Positions 19,046-30,073 of a stretch of 64,000 nt of DNA are shown here, piece by piece (position 1 is the first letter of the stretch; each line of letters starts with the position of its first letter). The stretch lies in the NCBI RefSeq assembly GCF_900105675.1, contig NZ_LT629786.1:1116001-1180000 (forward strand), given 5' to 3'. The translations under genes and the position numbers were made by a program. The DNA comes from Pseudomonas synxantha. Lineage in GTDB: Bacteria > Pseudomonadota > Gammaproteobacteria > Pseudomonadales > Pseudomonadaceae. The notes under the pieces are model-generated. The model was not told where the DNA came from, made no database searches, and was given only the letters and a program-made list of their open reading frames with translations.

Positions 19046-21580
19046 ATGGTTCAAGTTCGCAAACTGGTGTTAGCAATAGCGGCCGCCTCGGCGCTGACCT
19101 CCGGTATGGCGCAGGCGCTGCAACTTGGGGAGATGACCCTCAAGTCGAAGTTGAACCAGCCGCTGTCGGTGGAAATCGAATTGCGCGACGTCGGCGGCCT
19201 CACGGCGTCCGAGATCGCGCCGAGCCTGGCTTCGGCCCAGGCTTTCGTGGATGCGGGTGTCGACCGCCAGGCGTTTCTCGATGACCTGACGTTCACCCCG
19301 GTGATCAACCCCGAAGGTCGCAGCGTCGTGCGGGTGACCTCCAGCAAGCCGCTGCCCGATTCCTATGTGCGTTTCCTGATGCAGGTGCAATGGCCCAACG
19401 GCCGCCTGATGCGTGACTACAGCGTGCTGCTCGACCCGGCCAGGTTCGACCAGCCGGCCCCGACTGCCAGCGCGCCGGCCAGCACTGCGCCCGTGGTCAG
19501 CCAGCCCGCCCAGCACACCACCACTTCCCACGACACCTTGTGGGAAATTGCAGCGAAGAATCGCAATGGTGCCTCGATCCAGCAGACGATGCTGGCCATT
19601 CAGGCGCTCAATCCTGATGCCTTTGTCGACGGCAATATCAACCGCCTGAAAACCGGCCGGGTCCTGCGCCTGCCGGATGCCACACAAAGCACTGCGCTGG
19701 CGCAACCGCAAGCGATCGCCGAAGTAAGCGCGCAGAACGCCGCCTGGCGCCAAGGCCGCCGTACCCCTCAAGGCCAAGTGGCTGGCAAGGCGCAACTGGA
19801 TGCGACCAAACGCACCCAGGCCGGCAATGCGCCGTCGAGCACCACAGCCCAGGACAACTTGAGCCTGGTCTCGGCCGAGTCCGCCAAGAAAGGCGTGAAG
19901 GGCCAGGCCGCTGACAGCCGTGCCCTGAGCGACAAACTGGCGATGACCCAGGAAGAGCTGGACACCACGCGCCGTGACAACGAAGAGCTGAAAAGCCGCG
20001 CCGCCGACTTGCAGAGCCAGTTGGACAAGCTGCAAAAGCTGATTCAACTGAAGAATGACCAGCTCGCCCGCTTGCAGGCTGAAAAAGGTGAGCCGGCGAC
20101 GGCGGCCATGCCTGCGCAGCTGGCCGGCGAGCCCGAGGCAGCGCCGGCAACACCTGCGGCACCCGTTGCGGCTCCGGCTCCGGCCCCTGAACCTGCCCCT
20201 GCTGAGCCGGTCAAGCCGGCTGCAGCGCCTGCCAGCACCGAAGGCAAGTTCAACGACCTGCTGACCAACCCGATTGTGCTTGGCATCCTTGGCGGCGCAG
20301 CCATCCTGGTGGTACTGCTGCTCTTGCTGCTGTGGGCGCGTCATCGCAATGCCCGCCGCGAAGAAGAAAAACACCTGCGCATGGCCCGGGCGTTGGCCGA
20401 AGAGCCTGAGTTTGCCCCCAATATTGACCAAGACCTGCCGCCCGACAGTTTCGAAGGCCTTGAAGTGCCGCCGCCGAGCGTCAAGCTGGCGGCCGCGCCA
20501 GCGCCTGCCCCGGTGGTTGAGCCCGTTGTCGTGCCGACTGTCGCCTCTGTGCTCGCACCGCTGGCTGTGGCCGTGGCCCAGGAGAACTCCAGCGATGCCC
20601 TGGCGCAAGCCCAGTCCCATATCGACCGTGGTCACCTGAACCAGGCGGCTGATGTGCTCGAGCAAGCCATCAAGCATGAGCCCAAGCGTAGCGACCTGCG
20701 CCTGAAGCTGATGGAAGTCTACGGCCTGCAGAACGACAAGGACGGTTTCGTCACCCAGGAACGCCAATTGGTGGCCAACGGTGAGAACCATGCCCAAGTC
20801 GAGCAGCTGAAGGCGCGCTTCCCGGCCATGGCCGTGTTGGCGGCGGGTGTCAGTGCCGCAGTGGCTGCGGCCGCGCTGGATGCGCAATACGTCAAGGACC
20901 TGCTCGACGATAAGCCGGCTCCGACGCCGCAGGCGGATGCAGCTGCGTTCGACACCGATTTCGACCTGAGCCTGGATGATCTGGAAGCCGCTTCGCCAGC
21001 CGAGATCGCGCAAGACCAGCAAACCTTTGAAGCGCTGTTGCAGCAACAGACCGCAGCCAAGCCTGATGCGCAGGACCTGTCGGACTTCGACCTGGACCTG
21101 CAGCTGGAGCCGCCGGCGTCGCAGTCCGATGACGACTTCCTCTCGGGGCTCGAAGGGCAGGTGGCGGATGTGCTGCCGGTAGATCCCCCCACCCTGACAC
21201 CCGCCGCACTGGACGAATTCGAACTGCCGGAAGACTTCGATCTTTCTCTGGCTGATGAACCGAGCGCCACCGCAGCCAAGCCCGACGCCTTTTCGTCGGA
21301 GCTCGATGATGTCAACGCTGAACTGGACCGCTTGTCCCAGAGCCTGGAACATCCGCCCATCGAGCCTTCCTTCACCGCAGAAGATGCGGCGTTGGGCGGT
21401 GATGAGCCGGAATTCGACTTCCTCTCGGGCACCAATGAGGTCGCCACCAAGCTGGACCTGGCCCAGGCGTACATCGACATGGGTGATGCGGACGGTGCCA
21501 AGGATATCCTGTCTGAAGTGTTGACCGAGGGTGATGAAGGTCAGCGTAGCGAAGCCAAGGAAATGCTCGGCCGCATCTGA
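19046..21580 (+). CDS. fimV: FimV-like polar hub / motility assembly protein
   Basis: 844 aa. Order: signal peptide (KLVLAIAAASALTSGMAQA), N-terminal periplasmic FimV domain starting LQLGEMTLKSKLNQPLSVEI, LysM-like peptidoglycan-binding domain (about 165-215, HDTLWEIAAKNRNGASIQQT), coiled coil (about 295-350), Ala/Pro-rich stretch, one membrane segment (about 410-430), acidic cytoplasmic region, and the conserved C-terminal TPR/FimV cap (TKLDLAQAYIDMGDADGAKD). In P. aeruginosa FimV localises type IV pilus and cyclic-AMP functions to the pole. The layout is complete; truA lies downstream after a REPIN. Confidence 0.95.
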   Translation: MVQVRKLVLAIAAASALTSGMAQALQLGEMTLKSKLNQPLSVEIELRDVGGLTASEIAPSLASAQAFVDAGVDRQAFLDDLTFTPVINPEGRSVVRVTSSKPLPDSYVRFLMQVQWPNGRLMRDYSVLLDPARFDQPAPTASAPASTAPVVSQPAQHTTTSHDTLWEIAAKNRNGASIQQTMLAIQALNPDAFVDGNINRLKTGRVLRLPDATQSTALAQPQAIAEVSAQNAAWRQGRRTPQGQVAGKAQLDATKRTQAGNAPSSTTAQDNLSLVSAESAKKGVKGQAADSRALSDKLAMTQEELDTTRRDNEELKSRAADLQSQLDKLQKLIQLKNDQLARLQAEKGEPATAAMPAQLAGEPEAAPATPAAPVAAPAPAPEPAPAEPVKPAAAPASTEGKFNDLLTNPIVLGILGGAAILVVLLLLLLWARHRNARREEEKHLRMARALAEEPEFAPNIDQDLPPDSFEGLEVPPPSVKLAAAPAPAPVVEPVVVPTVASVLAPLAVAVAQENSSDALAQAQSHIDRGHLNQAADVLEQAIKHEPKRSDLRLKLMEVYGLQNDKDGFVTQERQLVANGENHAQVEQLKARFPAMAVLAAGVSAAVAAAALDAQYVKDLLDDKPAPTPQADAAAFDTDFDLSLDDLEAASPAEIAQDQQTFEALLQQQTAAKPDAQDLSDFDLDLQLEPPASQSDDDFLSGLEGQVADVLPVDPPTLTPAALDEFELPEDFDLSLADEPSATAAKPDAFSSELDDVNAELDRLSQSLEHPPIEPSFTAEDAALGGDEPEFDFLSGTNEVATKLDLAQAYIDMGDADGAKDILSEVLTEGDEGQRSEAKEMLGRI

Positions 21581-21598
21581 AGCCAGGCGCTGTAACAG

Positions 21599-21688
21599 TG
21601 TGGGAGGGGGCTTGCTCCCGATAGCAGTGGCTCAGTCAATGAACCTGTTGACTGATACTCCGCTATCGGGAGCAAGCCCCCTCCCACA
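21599..21688. repeat. REPIN between fimV and truA
   Basis: Pair of REPs in the reversed order (TGTGGGAGGGGGCTTGCTCC first, then its inverse ending CCTCCCACA). It starts 19 bp after fimV. Confidence 0.87.
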
Positions 21689-21780
21689 TTTGTTTGGCAT
21701 CGATCCATAACAAAACGCCCGCCCCGCATCCGGCGCCTTTATAATGCCCGCCTTTGCGCAATTCATCAGGCTCTCAGTTC

Positions 21781-22635
21781 TTGGCAAATATAGATAACGC
21801 GGCCGCCGAAATGGCGGCCGCAGGCTTTTACCGCATCGCCCTGGGCGTGGAATACAAAGGCTCGCGCTATCGCGGCTGGCAGCGCCAGGCGTCTGGCGTG
21901 CCGACGGTGCAGGAAACCCTGGAAAACGCCCTGTCCAAAGTCGCTGATTCGCCGGTGTCGCTGATGTGTGCCGGGCGTACCGACGCGGGTGTCCACGCTT
22001 GTGGCCAGGTGGTGCATTTCGACACCCAGGCCGAGCGCTCAATGAAGGCATGGGTGATGGGCGCCAATATCAACTTGCCCCATGACGTCAGTGTGAGCTG
22101 GGCCAAGGTCATGCCGGCGCACTTTCATGCGCGCTTCAAGGCCATCGCCCGGCGTTACCGCTACGTGATCTACAACGATCAGATCCGCCCCGCGCACCTC
22201 AACGAAGAGATCACCTGGAACCATCGCCCGCTGGATGCCGAACGCATGGCCGAGGCCGCGCAGTACCTGGTGGGTGTGCATGACTTCAGCGCCTTCCGTG
22301 CCGGCCAGTGCCAGGCCAAGTCGCCAATCAAGGAAGTCCACCACCTGCGGGTCACCCGGCACGGCAAGATGATCGTGCTGGATATCCGCGCCGGGGCCTT
22401 CCTGCATCATATGGTGCGCAACATTGCCGGCGTACTGATGACCATCGGCACCGGCGAGCGCCCGGTGGAGTGGGCCAGGGAAGTGCTGGAAAGCCGCATT
22501 CGCCGCACGGGCGGCGTCACGGCGCACCCGTTTGGCCTGTATCTGGTGGATGTGGAGTACCGCGACGAGTTCCAATTGCCGGAACGCTTTATCGGGCCAC
22601 ACTTCCTCACAGGTTTCAGCGAACTTGGCGGCTGA
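21781..22635 (+). CDS. truA: tRNA pseudouridine(38-40) synthase
   Basis: Isomerises uridines 38-40 of the tRNA anticodon arm. Core visible from GFYRIALGVEYKGSRYRGWQ, with catalytic Asp in CAGRTDAGVHACGQVVHF and the late motif FLHHMVRNIAG. The start is uncertain: TTG at 21781 gives 284 aa, ATG at 21811 gives 274 aa, and neither has a good SD. I chose the TTG because family members carry a similar short leader. It is followed by trpF 64 bp downstream. Confidence 0.94.
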   Translation: MANIDNAAAEMAAAGFYRIALGVEYKGSRYRGWQRQASGVPTVQETLENALSKVADSPVSLMCAGRTDAGVHACGQVVHFDTQAERSMKAWVMGANINLPHDVSVSWAKVMPAHFHARFKAIARRYRYVIYNDQIRPAHLNEEITWNHRPLDAERMAEAAQYLVGVHDFSAFRAGQCQAKSPIKEVHHLRVTRHGKMIVLDIRAGAFLHHMVRNIAGVLMTIGTGERPVEWAREVLESRIRRTGGVTAHPFGLYLVDVEYRDEFQLPERFIGPHFLTGFSELGG

Positions 22636-22699
22636 CGCCTGGAAAAGCTTTTGTTACCATCCGGGACTTTCACGGTCCAAACCCTGAGGTTCCTACGAT

Positions 22700-23332
22700 A
22701 TGCCAGCCGTTCGCAGCAAGATTTGCGGGATTACCCGCATAGAAGACGCGCTCGCGGCAGTCGAGGCGGGGGCGGACGCCATCGGTTTAGTGTTTTATGC
22801 CAGGAGCCCGCGGGCGGTGAATGTGTTGCAGGCGCGGGCAATCATAGCCGCGCTGCCACCGTTCGTGACCACGGTGGGCTTGTTCGTCAATGCCAGCCGT
22901 TGCGAGCTCAACGAAACCCTGGATGCCGTGTCGCTGGACATGCTGCAGTTCCACGGCGACGAAAGCCCTGAGGCATGCGAGAGCTACCAGCGTCCGTATA
23001 TCAAGGCGTTGCGGGTCAAGGCGGGAGACGACATCGGCGCTGCGTGCGCAGCCTATGCCGGTGCTCGCGGGATCCTGCTGGACACCTACGTCGAAGGCGT
23101 ACCGGGCGGCACGGGCGAGGCGTTCGATTGGTCGCTGATTCCTGCGGGCCTGAGCAAGCCGATCATTCTTGCCGGCGGGCTCAATCCGGCCAATGTCGCG
23201 GCGGCAATCGCCCAGGTCCGACCCTATGCGGTGGATGTCAGCGGCGGGGTAGAGCAGGCCAAGGGCGTCAAGGACCATGGCAAGATTCGCGCATTTGTGC
23301 AGGCCGTGCGCAACAGCAGTAGTGGGATGTGA
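22700..23332 (+). CDS. trpF: Phosphoribosylanthranilate isomerase
   Basis: 210 aa TIM barrel for the third step of tryptophan synthesis. [20 protein letters not shown] contains the catalytic Cys of the KICG motif; also LQFHGDE and the C-terminal phosphate-binding [10 protein letters not shown] and DVSGGVE. The SD GAGG lies upstream of the ATG. Position between truA and accD is conserved in Pseudomonas. Confidence 0.97.
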   Translation: MPAVRSKICGITRIEDALAAVEAGADAIGLVFYARSPRAVNVLQARAIIAALPPFVTTVGLFVNASRCELNETLDAVSLDMLQFHGDESPEACESYQRPYIKALRVKAGDDIGAACAAYAGARGILLDTYVEGVPGGTGEAFDWSLIPAGLSKPIILAGGLNPANVAAAIAQVRPYAVDVSGGVEQAKGVKDHGKIRAFVQAVRNSSSGM

Positions 23333-23574
23333 CGGCTGGCAGTCTGCCGCCGTCCATAACTACCACTGTGTAAAACAGCCCGGCACCGCCTGTGGTGGGC
23401 CGGAAATGAAGTGGCAACCCTGCGCTGGCAGGTTGTCTGGAGGCTGAGGATACAGGCAGGAAATGGCAGGTCGAACGTCTGACCCCGTCCCGCAGGTATC
23501 ATCGCCACATATGAATTTAGCTCAAGGGCATACGCGGGGCTGTGTTCAAGCCACCGGTACTGGAGAAAGAAAGC

Positions 23575-24495
23575 ATGAGCAACTGGTTAGTAGACAAACT
23601 GATCCCTTCGATCATGCGTTCCGAGGTGAAGAAAAGCTCGGTTCCTGAAGGTCTGTGGCACAAGTGCCCATCCTGCGACGCGGTGCTGTACCGCCCGGAG
23701 CTGGAAAAGACCCTGGACGTTTGCCCCAAGTGCAACCACCACATGCGTATCGGCGCGCGCGCGCGCATCGACATCTTTTTGGATGCCGACGGCCGCAACG
23801 AACTGGGCGCTGATCTGGAGCCGGTTGACCGCCTCAAGTTCCGCGATGGCAAGAAATACAAGGACCGCCTGACCGCTGCGCAGAAGCAGACCGGTGAGAA
23901 AGACGCGCTGATCTCGGTCAGCGGCAAGCTGCTGGGCATGCCGGTGGTTGTCTCGGCCTTCGAGTTCTCCTTCATGGGCGGTTCCATGGGCGCCATCGTC
24001 GGCGAGCGTTTCGTACGCGCTGCCAACTACGCCCTGGAAAACCGCTGCCCGATGATCTGCTTCGCCGCCTCCGGTGGTGCGCGTATGCAGGAAGCCCTGA
24101 TCTCCCTGATGCAAATGGCCAAGACTTCGGCGGTATTGGCGCGTCTGCGTGAAGAGGGCATCCCGTTCATCTCCGTACTGACCGACCCGGTCTACGGCGG
24201 CGTTTCCGCCAGCCTGGCGATGTTGGGTGATGTGATCGTCGGCGAGCCCAAGGCGTTGATCGGTTTTGCCGGCCCGCGAGTGATTGAGCAAACCGTGCGG
24301 GAAAAACTGCCGGAAGGCTTCCAGCGCAGCGAATTCTTGCTGGAGCATGGCGCAATCGACTTGATCATTCCTCGTGGCGAACTGCGCCCACGCCTGGGCA
24401 ACCTGCTGGCGCAAATGATGGGCCTGCCGACTCCCGTGTACGTCGCCCCTAAAGTCGAGCCAATTGTCGTGCCGCCGGTGCCTGCAAACCTATGA
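23575..24495 (+). CDS. accD: Acetyl-CoA carboxylase carboxyltransferase subunit beta
   Basis: 306 aa; with AccA it transfers CO2 from biotin to acetyl-CoA, giving malonyl-CoA. The N-terminal zinc ribbon is complete (Cys31, Cys34, Cys50, Cys53 in CPSC...CPKC). The crotonase-like core shows [14 protein letters not shown] and [29 protein letters not shown] precedes the ATG at 23575. Its TGA overlaps the folC ATG (ATGA), implying translational coupling. Confidence 0.98.
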   Translation: MSNWLVDKLIPSIMRSEVKKSSVPEGLWHKCPSCDAVLYRPELEKTLDVCPKCNHHMRIGARARIDIFLDADGRNELGADLEPVDRLKFRDGKKYKDRLTAAQKQTGEKDALISVSGKLLGMPVVVSAFEFSFMGGSMGAIVGERFVRAANYALENRCPMICFAASGGARMQEALISLMQMAKTSAVLARLREEGIPFISVLTDPVYGGVSASLAMLGDVIVGEPKALIGFAGPRVIEQTVREKLPEGFQRSEFLLEHGAIDLIIPRGELRPRLGNLLAQMMGLPTPVYVAPKVEPIVVPPVPANL

Positions 24496-25799
24496 CCCAA
24501 CGTACCCTGGGCGAATGGCTCGCCTACCTTGAGCAGTTGCATCCGTCCGCCATCGACATGGGCCTGGAGCGCTCGCAACAGGTAGCGGCCCGCCTTGGGT
24601 TGGGCCAGCCGGCACCGCGTGTGATCACGGTGACCGGCACCAACGGCAAGGGCTCCACCTGTGCCTTTGTCGCCGCGCTGTTGCAGGCCCAGGGCCTGAA
24701 AGTCGGCGTGTACAGTTCGCCGCACCTGCTGCGCTACAACGAGCGCGTGCAGCTCAATGGTGTCGAAGCCACCGACGAACAGTTATGCGAAGCCTTCGCC
24801 GCCCTGGATGCCGGGCGTGGCGATATTTCCCTGACTTATTTCGAGATGGGCACCCTGGCGGCGTTCTGGCTGTTCGAGCGTGCGCAACTGGATGTGGTGG
24901 TGTTGGAGGTCGGCCTCGGAGGGCGCCTGGACACGGTCAATGTGGTGGATGCCGACCTGGCGTTGGTCACCAGCATTGGTGTCGACCACGCCGACTACCT
25001 GGGCGATACCCGTGAGTCGGTGTCGTATGAGAAGGCCGGGATCTTCCGCCAGGGCAGGCCGGCGCTGTGTGGCGATCTGGATCCGCCGCAACCCTTGCTG
25101 GACAAGGTGCGTGAACTTGAGTGCCCATTCTACCTGCGCGGTCGCGAATTCAATCTTGAAATCGGTGCTTCCCACTGGCAATGGCGCGGGCGTGATGCGC
25201 GTGGCAAGGCGGTAGAACTGCTGGATCTGCCGCTGTTGAACCTGCCGATGGAAAACGCTGCGCTGGCGCTGCAAGCCTACCTGCTGTTGGACCTGCCTTG
25301 GAACGCCGGGCAGATTGCCGCGACGTTGCTGGCGACCAAAGTAGTGGGGCGCCTGGATCGCCGGGCCTTCGAATGGGCAGGCAAACGCCTGAACCTGTTG
25401 TTGGATGTGGGGCACAACCCCCATGCTGCCCACTACCTGGCGCAGCGCCTGTCGCGCACGCCACCGGCCGGTCGTCGCCTGGCCGTGTTCGGGTTGTTGG
25501 CCGACAAGGATCTCGACGGCGTGGTTGCACCGTTGCTGGGCAGCGTTCAGTCTTGGGCCGTTGCGCCGCTGGATACGCCGCGTAGCCGCCCGGCGGTTGA
25601 GCTGGAAGTTGCGTTGCAGAACCTTGGTGCGCCGGTGGCGTCGTATGCAAGCGTCACCGCTGCCCTCGAGGCTCAGTGTGCGGTAGCGACCGCCGACGAC
25701 GAAATCCTGTTGTTCGGATCATTTTATTGTGTCGCCGAGGCGCTCGAATGGTTGGCCCGGCGCTCCACGGAGGAAGCTGCACATGGCATTACTGGATAG
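24492..25799 (+). CDS. folC: Dihydrofolate / folylpolyglutamate synthase
   Basis: 435 aa Mur-ligase-family ATPase. P-loop [18 protein letters not shown] (about residues 48-65), [32 protein letters not shown] and the C-terminal [19 protein letters not shown]. It adds L-Glu to dihydropteroate and tetrahydrofolate. It overlaps accD by 4 bp and the downstream SPOR gene by 17 bp, so the three form one operon. Confidence 0.97.
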   Translation: MTQRTLGEWLAYLEQLHPSAIDMGLERSQQVAARLGLGQPAPRVITVTGTNGKGSTCAFVAALLQAQGLKVGVYSSPHLLRYNERVQLNGVEATDEQLCEAFAALDAGRGDISLTYFEMGTLAAFWLFERAQLDVVVLEVGLGGRLDTVNVVDADLALVTSIGVDHADYLGDTRESVSYEKAGIFRQGRPALCGDLDPPQPLLDKVRELECPFYLRGREFNLEIGASHWQWRGRDARGKAVELLDLPLLNLPMENAALALQAYLLLDLPWNAGQIAATLLATKVVGRLDRRAFEWAGKRLNLLLDVGHNPHAAHYLAQRLSRTPPAGRRLAVFGLLADKDLDGVVAPLLGSVQSWAVAPLDTPRSRPAVELEVALQNLGAPVASYASVTAALEAQCAVATADDEILLFGSFYCVAEALEWLARRSTEEAAHGITG

Positions 25800-26442
25800 C
25801 GCGTACAAGCAGCGAATGGTCGGAGCCCTGGTGTTGGTGGCATTGGCGGTGATTTTCCTGCCGATGCTGTTTTCCCGCCAGGATGAGCAGCGCCAGGTCG
25901 TGGTTGAGGCACCTGCCGCACCCCAGGCGCCCGTGGTGCCTCAGGTTCAGGTCGAGCCGGTGGTGGTGCCTGAGCCTCAGGCATTGCCAGAGGAAGAGCC
26001 CGTGCCGACTGACGAGGAGGTCGCCGCGCAAGAGGCGCCTTCGATGCCGGTGCAGCCGAGTGTGCCGGTGGTCAAGCCGACACCGGCCCCGACAGTCGCC
26101 GCCAAACCGGCTGCGCCTGCACCAGCGCCCAAGCCGGTAGCGCCGCAGCCTGCCGCGCCGGGTAAGCCGGACGTGGGCCAGAGTCGCATCGACCCCAATG
26201 GCCTGCCGATCAGTTGGTCGATCCAACTGGCCAGCCTGGCCAATCGCGAAAGTGCCGATGCCTTGCAGAAAAAGCTGCGAGCCCAAGGCTATAACGCTTA
26301 TATCCGTAGTGCCGATGGCAAGAATCGCGTGTTTGTCGGGCCGCTGATCGAGCGTGCCGAGGCTGATCGCCTGCGGGACTTGCTGGGGCGCCAGCAGAAC
26401 CTCAATGGGTTTGTGGTGCGCTTCCAGCCTGAGCGCGGCTGA
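25783..26442 (+). CDS. SPOR-domain membrane protein (DedD-like)
   Basis: 219 aa bitopic inner-membrane protein: short cytoplasmic N-terminus, one membrane segment (about residues 12-30, MVGALVLVALAVIFLPMLF), a long Pro/Val/Ala-rich periplasmic linker and a C-terminal SPOR domain (about 140-219, WSIQLASLANRESADALQKK). SPOR domains bind denuded septal peptidoglycan, so a role at the divider is likely, as for DedD, which also follows folC in E. coli. The start overlaps the end of folC by 17 bp and has the SD GGAGGAAG. Confidence 0.93.
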   Translation: MALLDSAYKQRMVGALVLVALAVIFLPMLFSRQDEQRQVVVEAPAAPQAPVVPQVQVEPVVVPEPQALPEEEPVPTDEEVAAQEAPSMPVQPSVPVVKPTPAPTVAAKPAAPAPAPKPVAPQPAAPGKPDVGQSRIDPNGLPISWSIQLASLANRESADALQKKLRAQGYNAYIRSADGKNRVFVGPLIERAEADRLRDLLGRQQNLNGFVVRFQPERG

Positions 26443-26469
26443 TTCAAGCAGGCAGTAATGCAATCTAAA

Positions 26470-26558
26470 TGTGGGAGGGGGCTTGCTCCCGATAGCGGTG
26501 GGTCAGTGTCAGTTGTATTGACTGATCCATCGCTATCGGGAGCAAGCCCCCTCCCACA
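26470..26558. repeat. REPIN between the SPOR gene and cvpA
   Basis: TGTGGGAGGGGGCTTGCTCC followed by its inverse ending CCTCCCACA. The arrangement, and part of the loop (TTGACTGAT), are shared with the fimV-truA REPIN. Confidence 0.87.
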
Positions 26559-26691
26559 GTGGTTTATGGTGGGCTTGAAATGGCGTTCATACCGCCCAAT
26601 CTATTGATTTGCAAAGCACCCGCAATCACAGCTTACCCATCGCCCGGCGCTCTGCTAAAATGCGCCGCCTTATCCGTACGTAGGCTGCACT

Positions 26692-27249
26692 GTGCCATTT
26701 ACCTGGGTTGATTGGGCGATTGTTGCCATCGTCGCCATCTCCGCTTTGATCAGTCTGAGCCGCGGCTTCGTAAAAGAAGCACTGTCGTTGCTGACCTGGA
26801 TCATTGCAGGAGTCGTAGCCTGGATGTTCGGTGGTTCACTGTCGGTCTACCTGGCTGGGTACATCGAGACACCTTCGGCTCGCGTCATCGCGGGCTGCGC
26901 CATCATGTTCATCGCCACGCTGCTGGTGGGGGCAATGGTCAATTATCTTATTGGCGAGTTGATACGTGTCACCGGCCTCTCCGGGACCGATCGATTTCTC
27001 GGCATGGCCTTCGGCGCTGCGCGTGGCGCGTTGCTGGTGGTCGTGGCGGTCGGGCTGTTGAGCCTGGGGCCGGTACAGCAGGATTCGTGGTGGCAGGAGT
27101 CGGTACTCGTGCCAAAATTTCTATTGGTTGCAGATTGGTCCAAGAACCTCATCCTGGGGTGGAGCAGTCAGTGGCTGGCCAGCGGAATCAGCGTACCCGC
27201 TGATCTTCCGTTCAAGGAACACCTCTTGCCGGCGCAAACGCCTCAGTAA
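26692..27249 (+). CDS. cvpA: CvpA family inner-membrane protein
   Basis: 185 aa with about four membrane segments (WAIVAIVAISALISLSRG, ALSLLTWIIAGVVAWMFGG, VIAGCAIMFIATLLVGAMV, and GALLVVVAVGLLSLG). GTG start. CvpA is required for colicin V production in E. coli and is linked to purF by position, as here (41 bp upstream); its molecular role is not settled. Confidence 0.94.
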   Translation: MPFTWVDWAIVAIVAISALISLSRGFVKEALSLLTWIIAGVVAWMFGGSLSVYLAGYIETPSARVIAGCAIMFIATLLVGAMVNYLIGELIRVTGLSGTDRFLGMAFGAARGALLVVVAVGLLSLGPVQQDSWWQESVLVPKFLLVADWSKNLILGWSSQWLASGISVPADLPFKEHLLPAQTPQ

Positions 27250-27290
27250 GCTGTGTTCAGTCAAGATTCATTAAGTAGGGGTTGCGTCGC

Positions 27291-28796
27291 ATGTGTGGCA
27301 TCGTCGGTATCGTCGGTAAGTCGAACGTCAATCAGGCGCTGTATGACGCGCTAACCGTCCTCCAGCACCGCGGCCAGGACGCTGCCGGTATTGTGACCAG
27401 CCACGACGGCCGGTTATTCCTGCGCAAGGACAATGGCCTGGTGCGTGACGTGTTCCATCAGCGTCACATGCAGCGCCTCGTCGGGCACATGGGCATTGGC
27501 CATGTGCGCTACCCGACTGCCGGTAGCTCGACCTCGGCCGAGGCTCAACCGTTCTACGTCAACTCGCCTTATGGCATTACCTTGGCGCACAACGGCAACC
27601 TGACCAACGTTGAACAACTGGCCAAGGAGATTTACGAATCTGACCTGCGCCACGTCAACACCAGTTCCGACTCGGAAGTGCTGCTCAACGTGTTCGCCCA
27701 CGAGCTGGCCCAGCGCGGCAAGCTGCAGCCGACCGAAGAAGACGTGTTCGCCGCTGTTACTGACGTGCACAACCGTTGCGTCGGTGGCTACGCGGTAGTG
27801 GCCATGGTCACCGGTTATGGCATCGTCGGTTTCCGCGACCCCCATGGCATCCGCCCGATCGTGTTCGGCCAGCGTCACACCGACGAAGGCGTCGAGTACA
27901 TGATCGCGTCCGAAAGCGTGTCCCTGGATGTACTGGGCTTCACCCTGATCCGCGACCTGGCGCCGGGCGAAGCTGTCTACATCACCGAAGACGGCAAGCT
28001 GCACACCCGCCAGTGCGCCGTGGCGCCGAAGCTCACCCCATGCATCTTCGAGCACGTCTACCTGGCGCGTCCGGATTCGATCATCGACGGCGTTTCGGTC
28101 TACAAGGCGCGCCTGCGTATGGGCGAGAAACTCGCCGAGAAGATCCTGCGCGAGCGTCCTGAGCATGATATCGACGTGGTCATTCCGATTCCGGACACCA
28201 GCCGTACCGCTGCCCTGGAACTGGCCAACCATTTGGGCGTCAAGTTCCGCGAAGGCTTCGTCAAGAATCGCTACATTGGCCGTACCTTCATCATGCCTGG
28301 CCAGGCTGCACGCAAGAAGTCGGTGCGCCAGAAGCTCAACGCCATTGAGCTTGAGTTCCGTGGCAAGAACGTGATGCTGGTGGACGACTCCATCGTGCGT
28401 GGCACCACCTGCAAGCAGATCATCCAGATGGCCCGCGAAGCCGGGGCGAAGAACGTGTACTTCTGCTCCGCAGCGCCTGCGGTGCGTTACCCGAACGTGT
28501 ACGGTATCGACATGCCGAGCGCCCATGAGCTGATCGCACACAATCGTTCGACCCAGGACGTGGCCGACCTGATCGGCGCCGACTGGCTGATCTACCAGGA
28601 CCTGCCAGACCTGATCGAAGCGGTCGGCGGTGGCAAGATCAAGATCGACCAGTTCGACTGTGCCGTGTTCGACGGCAAGTACGTGACCGGTGATGTCGAC
28701 GAGGCTTACCTGAACAAGATCGAGCAGGCGCGCAACGACTCGTCCAAGATCAAGACCCAGGCGGTCAGTGCGATCATCGACCTGTATAACAACTGA
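27291..28796 (+). CDS. purF: Amidophosphoribosyltransferase
   Basis: First committed enzyme of purine synthesis: PRPP + Gln to phosphoribosylamine. 501 aa. Cys2 (MCGIVGIVG) is the class II glutamine-amidotransferase nucleophile with no propeptide; [11 protein letters not shown] follows, and the PRPP loop is [18 protein letters not shown] (about residues 361-378). The ATG at 27291 exposes Cys2. A terminator follows. Confidence 0.98.
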   Translation: MCGIVGIVGKSNVNQALYDALTVLQHRGQDAAGIVTSHDGRLFLRKDNGLVRDVFHQRHMQRLVGHMGIGHVRYPTAGSSTSAEAQPFYVNSPYGITLAHNGNLTNVEQLAKEIYESDLRHVNTSSDSEVLLNVFAHELAQRGKLQPTEEDVFAAVTDVHNRCVGGYAVVAMVTGYGIVGFRDPHGIRPIVFGQRHTDEGVEYMIASESVSLDVLGFTLIRDLAPGEAVYITEDGKLHTRQCAVAPKLTPCIFEHVYLARPDSIIDGVSVYKARLRMGEKLAEKILRERPEHDIDVVIPIPDTSRTAALELANHLGVKFREGFVKNRYIGRTFIMPGQAARKKSVRQKLNAIELEFRGKNVMLVDDSIVRGTTCKQIIQMAREAGAKNVYFCSAAPAVRYPNVYGIDMPSAHELIAHNRSTQDVADLIGADWLIYQDLPDLIEAVGGGKIKIDQFDCAVFDGKYVTGDVDEAYLNKIEQARNDSSKIKTQAVSAIIDLYNN

Positions 28797-28801
28797 GTAA
28801 C

Positions 28802-28830
28802 AACCGGCCCTGAGGGGCCGGTTTTGTATC
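28802..28830 (+). terminator. Intrinsic terminator after purF
   Basis: AACCGGCCC-TGA-GGGGCCGGTTTT stem-loop 5 bp after the purF stop. Confidence 0.8.
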
Positions 28831-28861
28831 TTAAATAAAGTATTGAGTAAGGAGTCGCAGC

Positions 28862-30073
28862 ATGAGTCAGGAATGGGATGCCGGTCGGTTGGACAGCGAC
28901 CTCGATGGCGTAGCTTTCGATACCCTGGCTGTGCGCGCCGGCCAGCACCGTACCCCGGAAGGTGAGCACGGCGACCCGATGTTCTTCACCTCCAGCTACG
29001 TGTTCCGTACCGCCGCTGACGCTGCTGCGCGGTTTGCCGGCGAAGTGCCGGGTAACGTGTATTCGCGCTACACCAACCCGACTGTGCGTGCGTTCGAAGA
29101 GCGCATCGCGGCCCTGGAAGGCGCCGAGCAGGCCGTGGCGACCGCCACCGGCATGGCGGCCATCCTGGCGGTGGTGATGAGCCTGTGCAGCGCTGGCGAC
29201 CATGTACTGGTATCGCGCAGCGTGTTTGGCTCGACCATCAGCCTGTTCGAAAAGTATTTCAAGCGCTTCGGCATCGAAGTGGACTACGTGCCCCTGGCAG
29301 ATCTGTCCGGTTGGGATGGGGCCATCAAGGCCAATACCAAGCTGTTGTTCGTCGAGTCGCCTTCCAACCCGCTTGCCGAGCTGGTAGATATCGCCGCGCT
29401 GGCCGAGATCGCCCACGCCAAGGGCGCGATGCTGATCGTCGACAACTGCTTCTGCACCCCGGCCTTGCAGCAGCCGTTGAAGCTGGGTGCGGACATCGTG
29501 GTGCATTCGGCGACCAAGTTCATCGACGGCCAGGGTCGTTGCATGGGCGGCGTGGTGGCTGGCCGCAGCGAGCAGATGAAAGAAGTGGTGGGCTTCCTGC
29601 GCACCGCCGGCCCGACCCTGAGCCCGTTCAACGCCTGGATCTTCCTCAAGGGCCTGGAAACCCTCAGCCTGCGCATGAAAGCCCATTGCGCCAATGCTCA
29701 GGCCCTGGCCGAGTGGCTGGAGCAGCAGGACGGTATCGAGAAAGTGCACTACGCCGGGCTCAAGAGCCATCCGCAACATGCATTGGCCCAACGCCAGCAG
29801 CGTGGTTTCGGCGCGGTAGTGAGCTTTGAAGTGAAGGGCGGCAAAGACGGCGCCTGGCGCTTTATCGATGCGACGCGCCTGATTTCCATCACTGCCAACC
29901 TGGGCGACAGCAAGACCACCATCACTCACCCGAGCACCACCTCCCACGGGCGCCTGGCGCCGCAGGAGCGTGAAGCCGCCGGTATCCGTGACAGCCTGAT
30001 CCGCATCGCGGTGGGCCTGGAAGATGTCGCTGACTTGCAGGCAGACCTGGCCCGCGGGTTGGCGGCCTTGTGA
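28862..30073 (+). CDS. metZ: O-succinylhomoserine sulfhydrylase
   Basis: 403 aa PLP enzyme of the Cys/Met metabolism family that makes homocysteine directly from O-succinylhomoserine and sulfide, the Pseudomonas route. The PLP lysine is in [18 protein letters not shown] (about residue 218); also [17 protein letters not shown] and [22 protein letters not shown]. Position after purF is conserved in Pseudomonas. The following SDR gene overlaps its stop by 4 bp. Confidence 0.95.
   Translation: MSQEWDAGRLDSDLDGVAFDTLAVRAGQHRTPEGEHGDPMFFTSSYVFRTAADAAARFAGEVPGNVYSRYTNPTVRAFEERIAALEGAEQAVATATGMAAILAVVMSLCSAGDHVLVSRSVFGSTISLFEKYFKRFGIEVDYVPLADLSGWDGAIKANTKLLFVESPSNPLAELVDIAALAEIAHAKGAMLIVDNCFCTPALQQPLKLGADIVVHSATKFIDGQGRCMGGVVAGRSEQMKEVVGFLRTAGPTLSPFNAWIFLKGLETLSLRMKAHCANAQALAEWLEQQDGIEKVHYAGLKSHPQHALAQRQQRGFGAVVSFEVKGGKDGAWRFIDATRLISITANLGDSKTTITHPSTTSHGRLAPQEREAAGIRDSLIRIAVGLEDVADLQADLARGLAAL

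Noticed and set aside
19070..21352. 760-codon open frame antisense to fimV
   Set aside because: Low-complexity Arg/Gly/Leu shadow of fimV.
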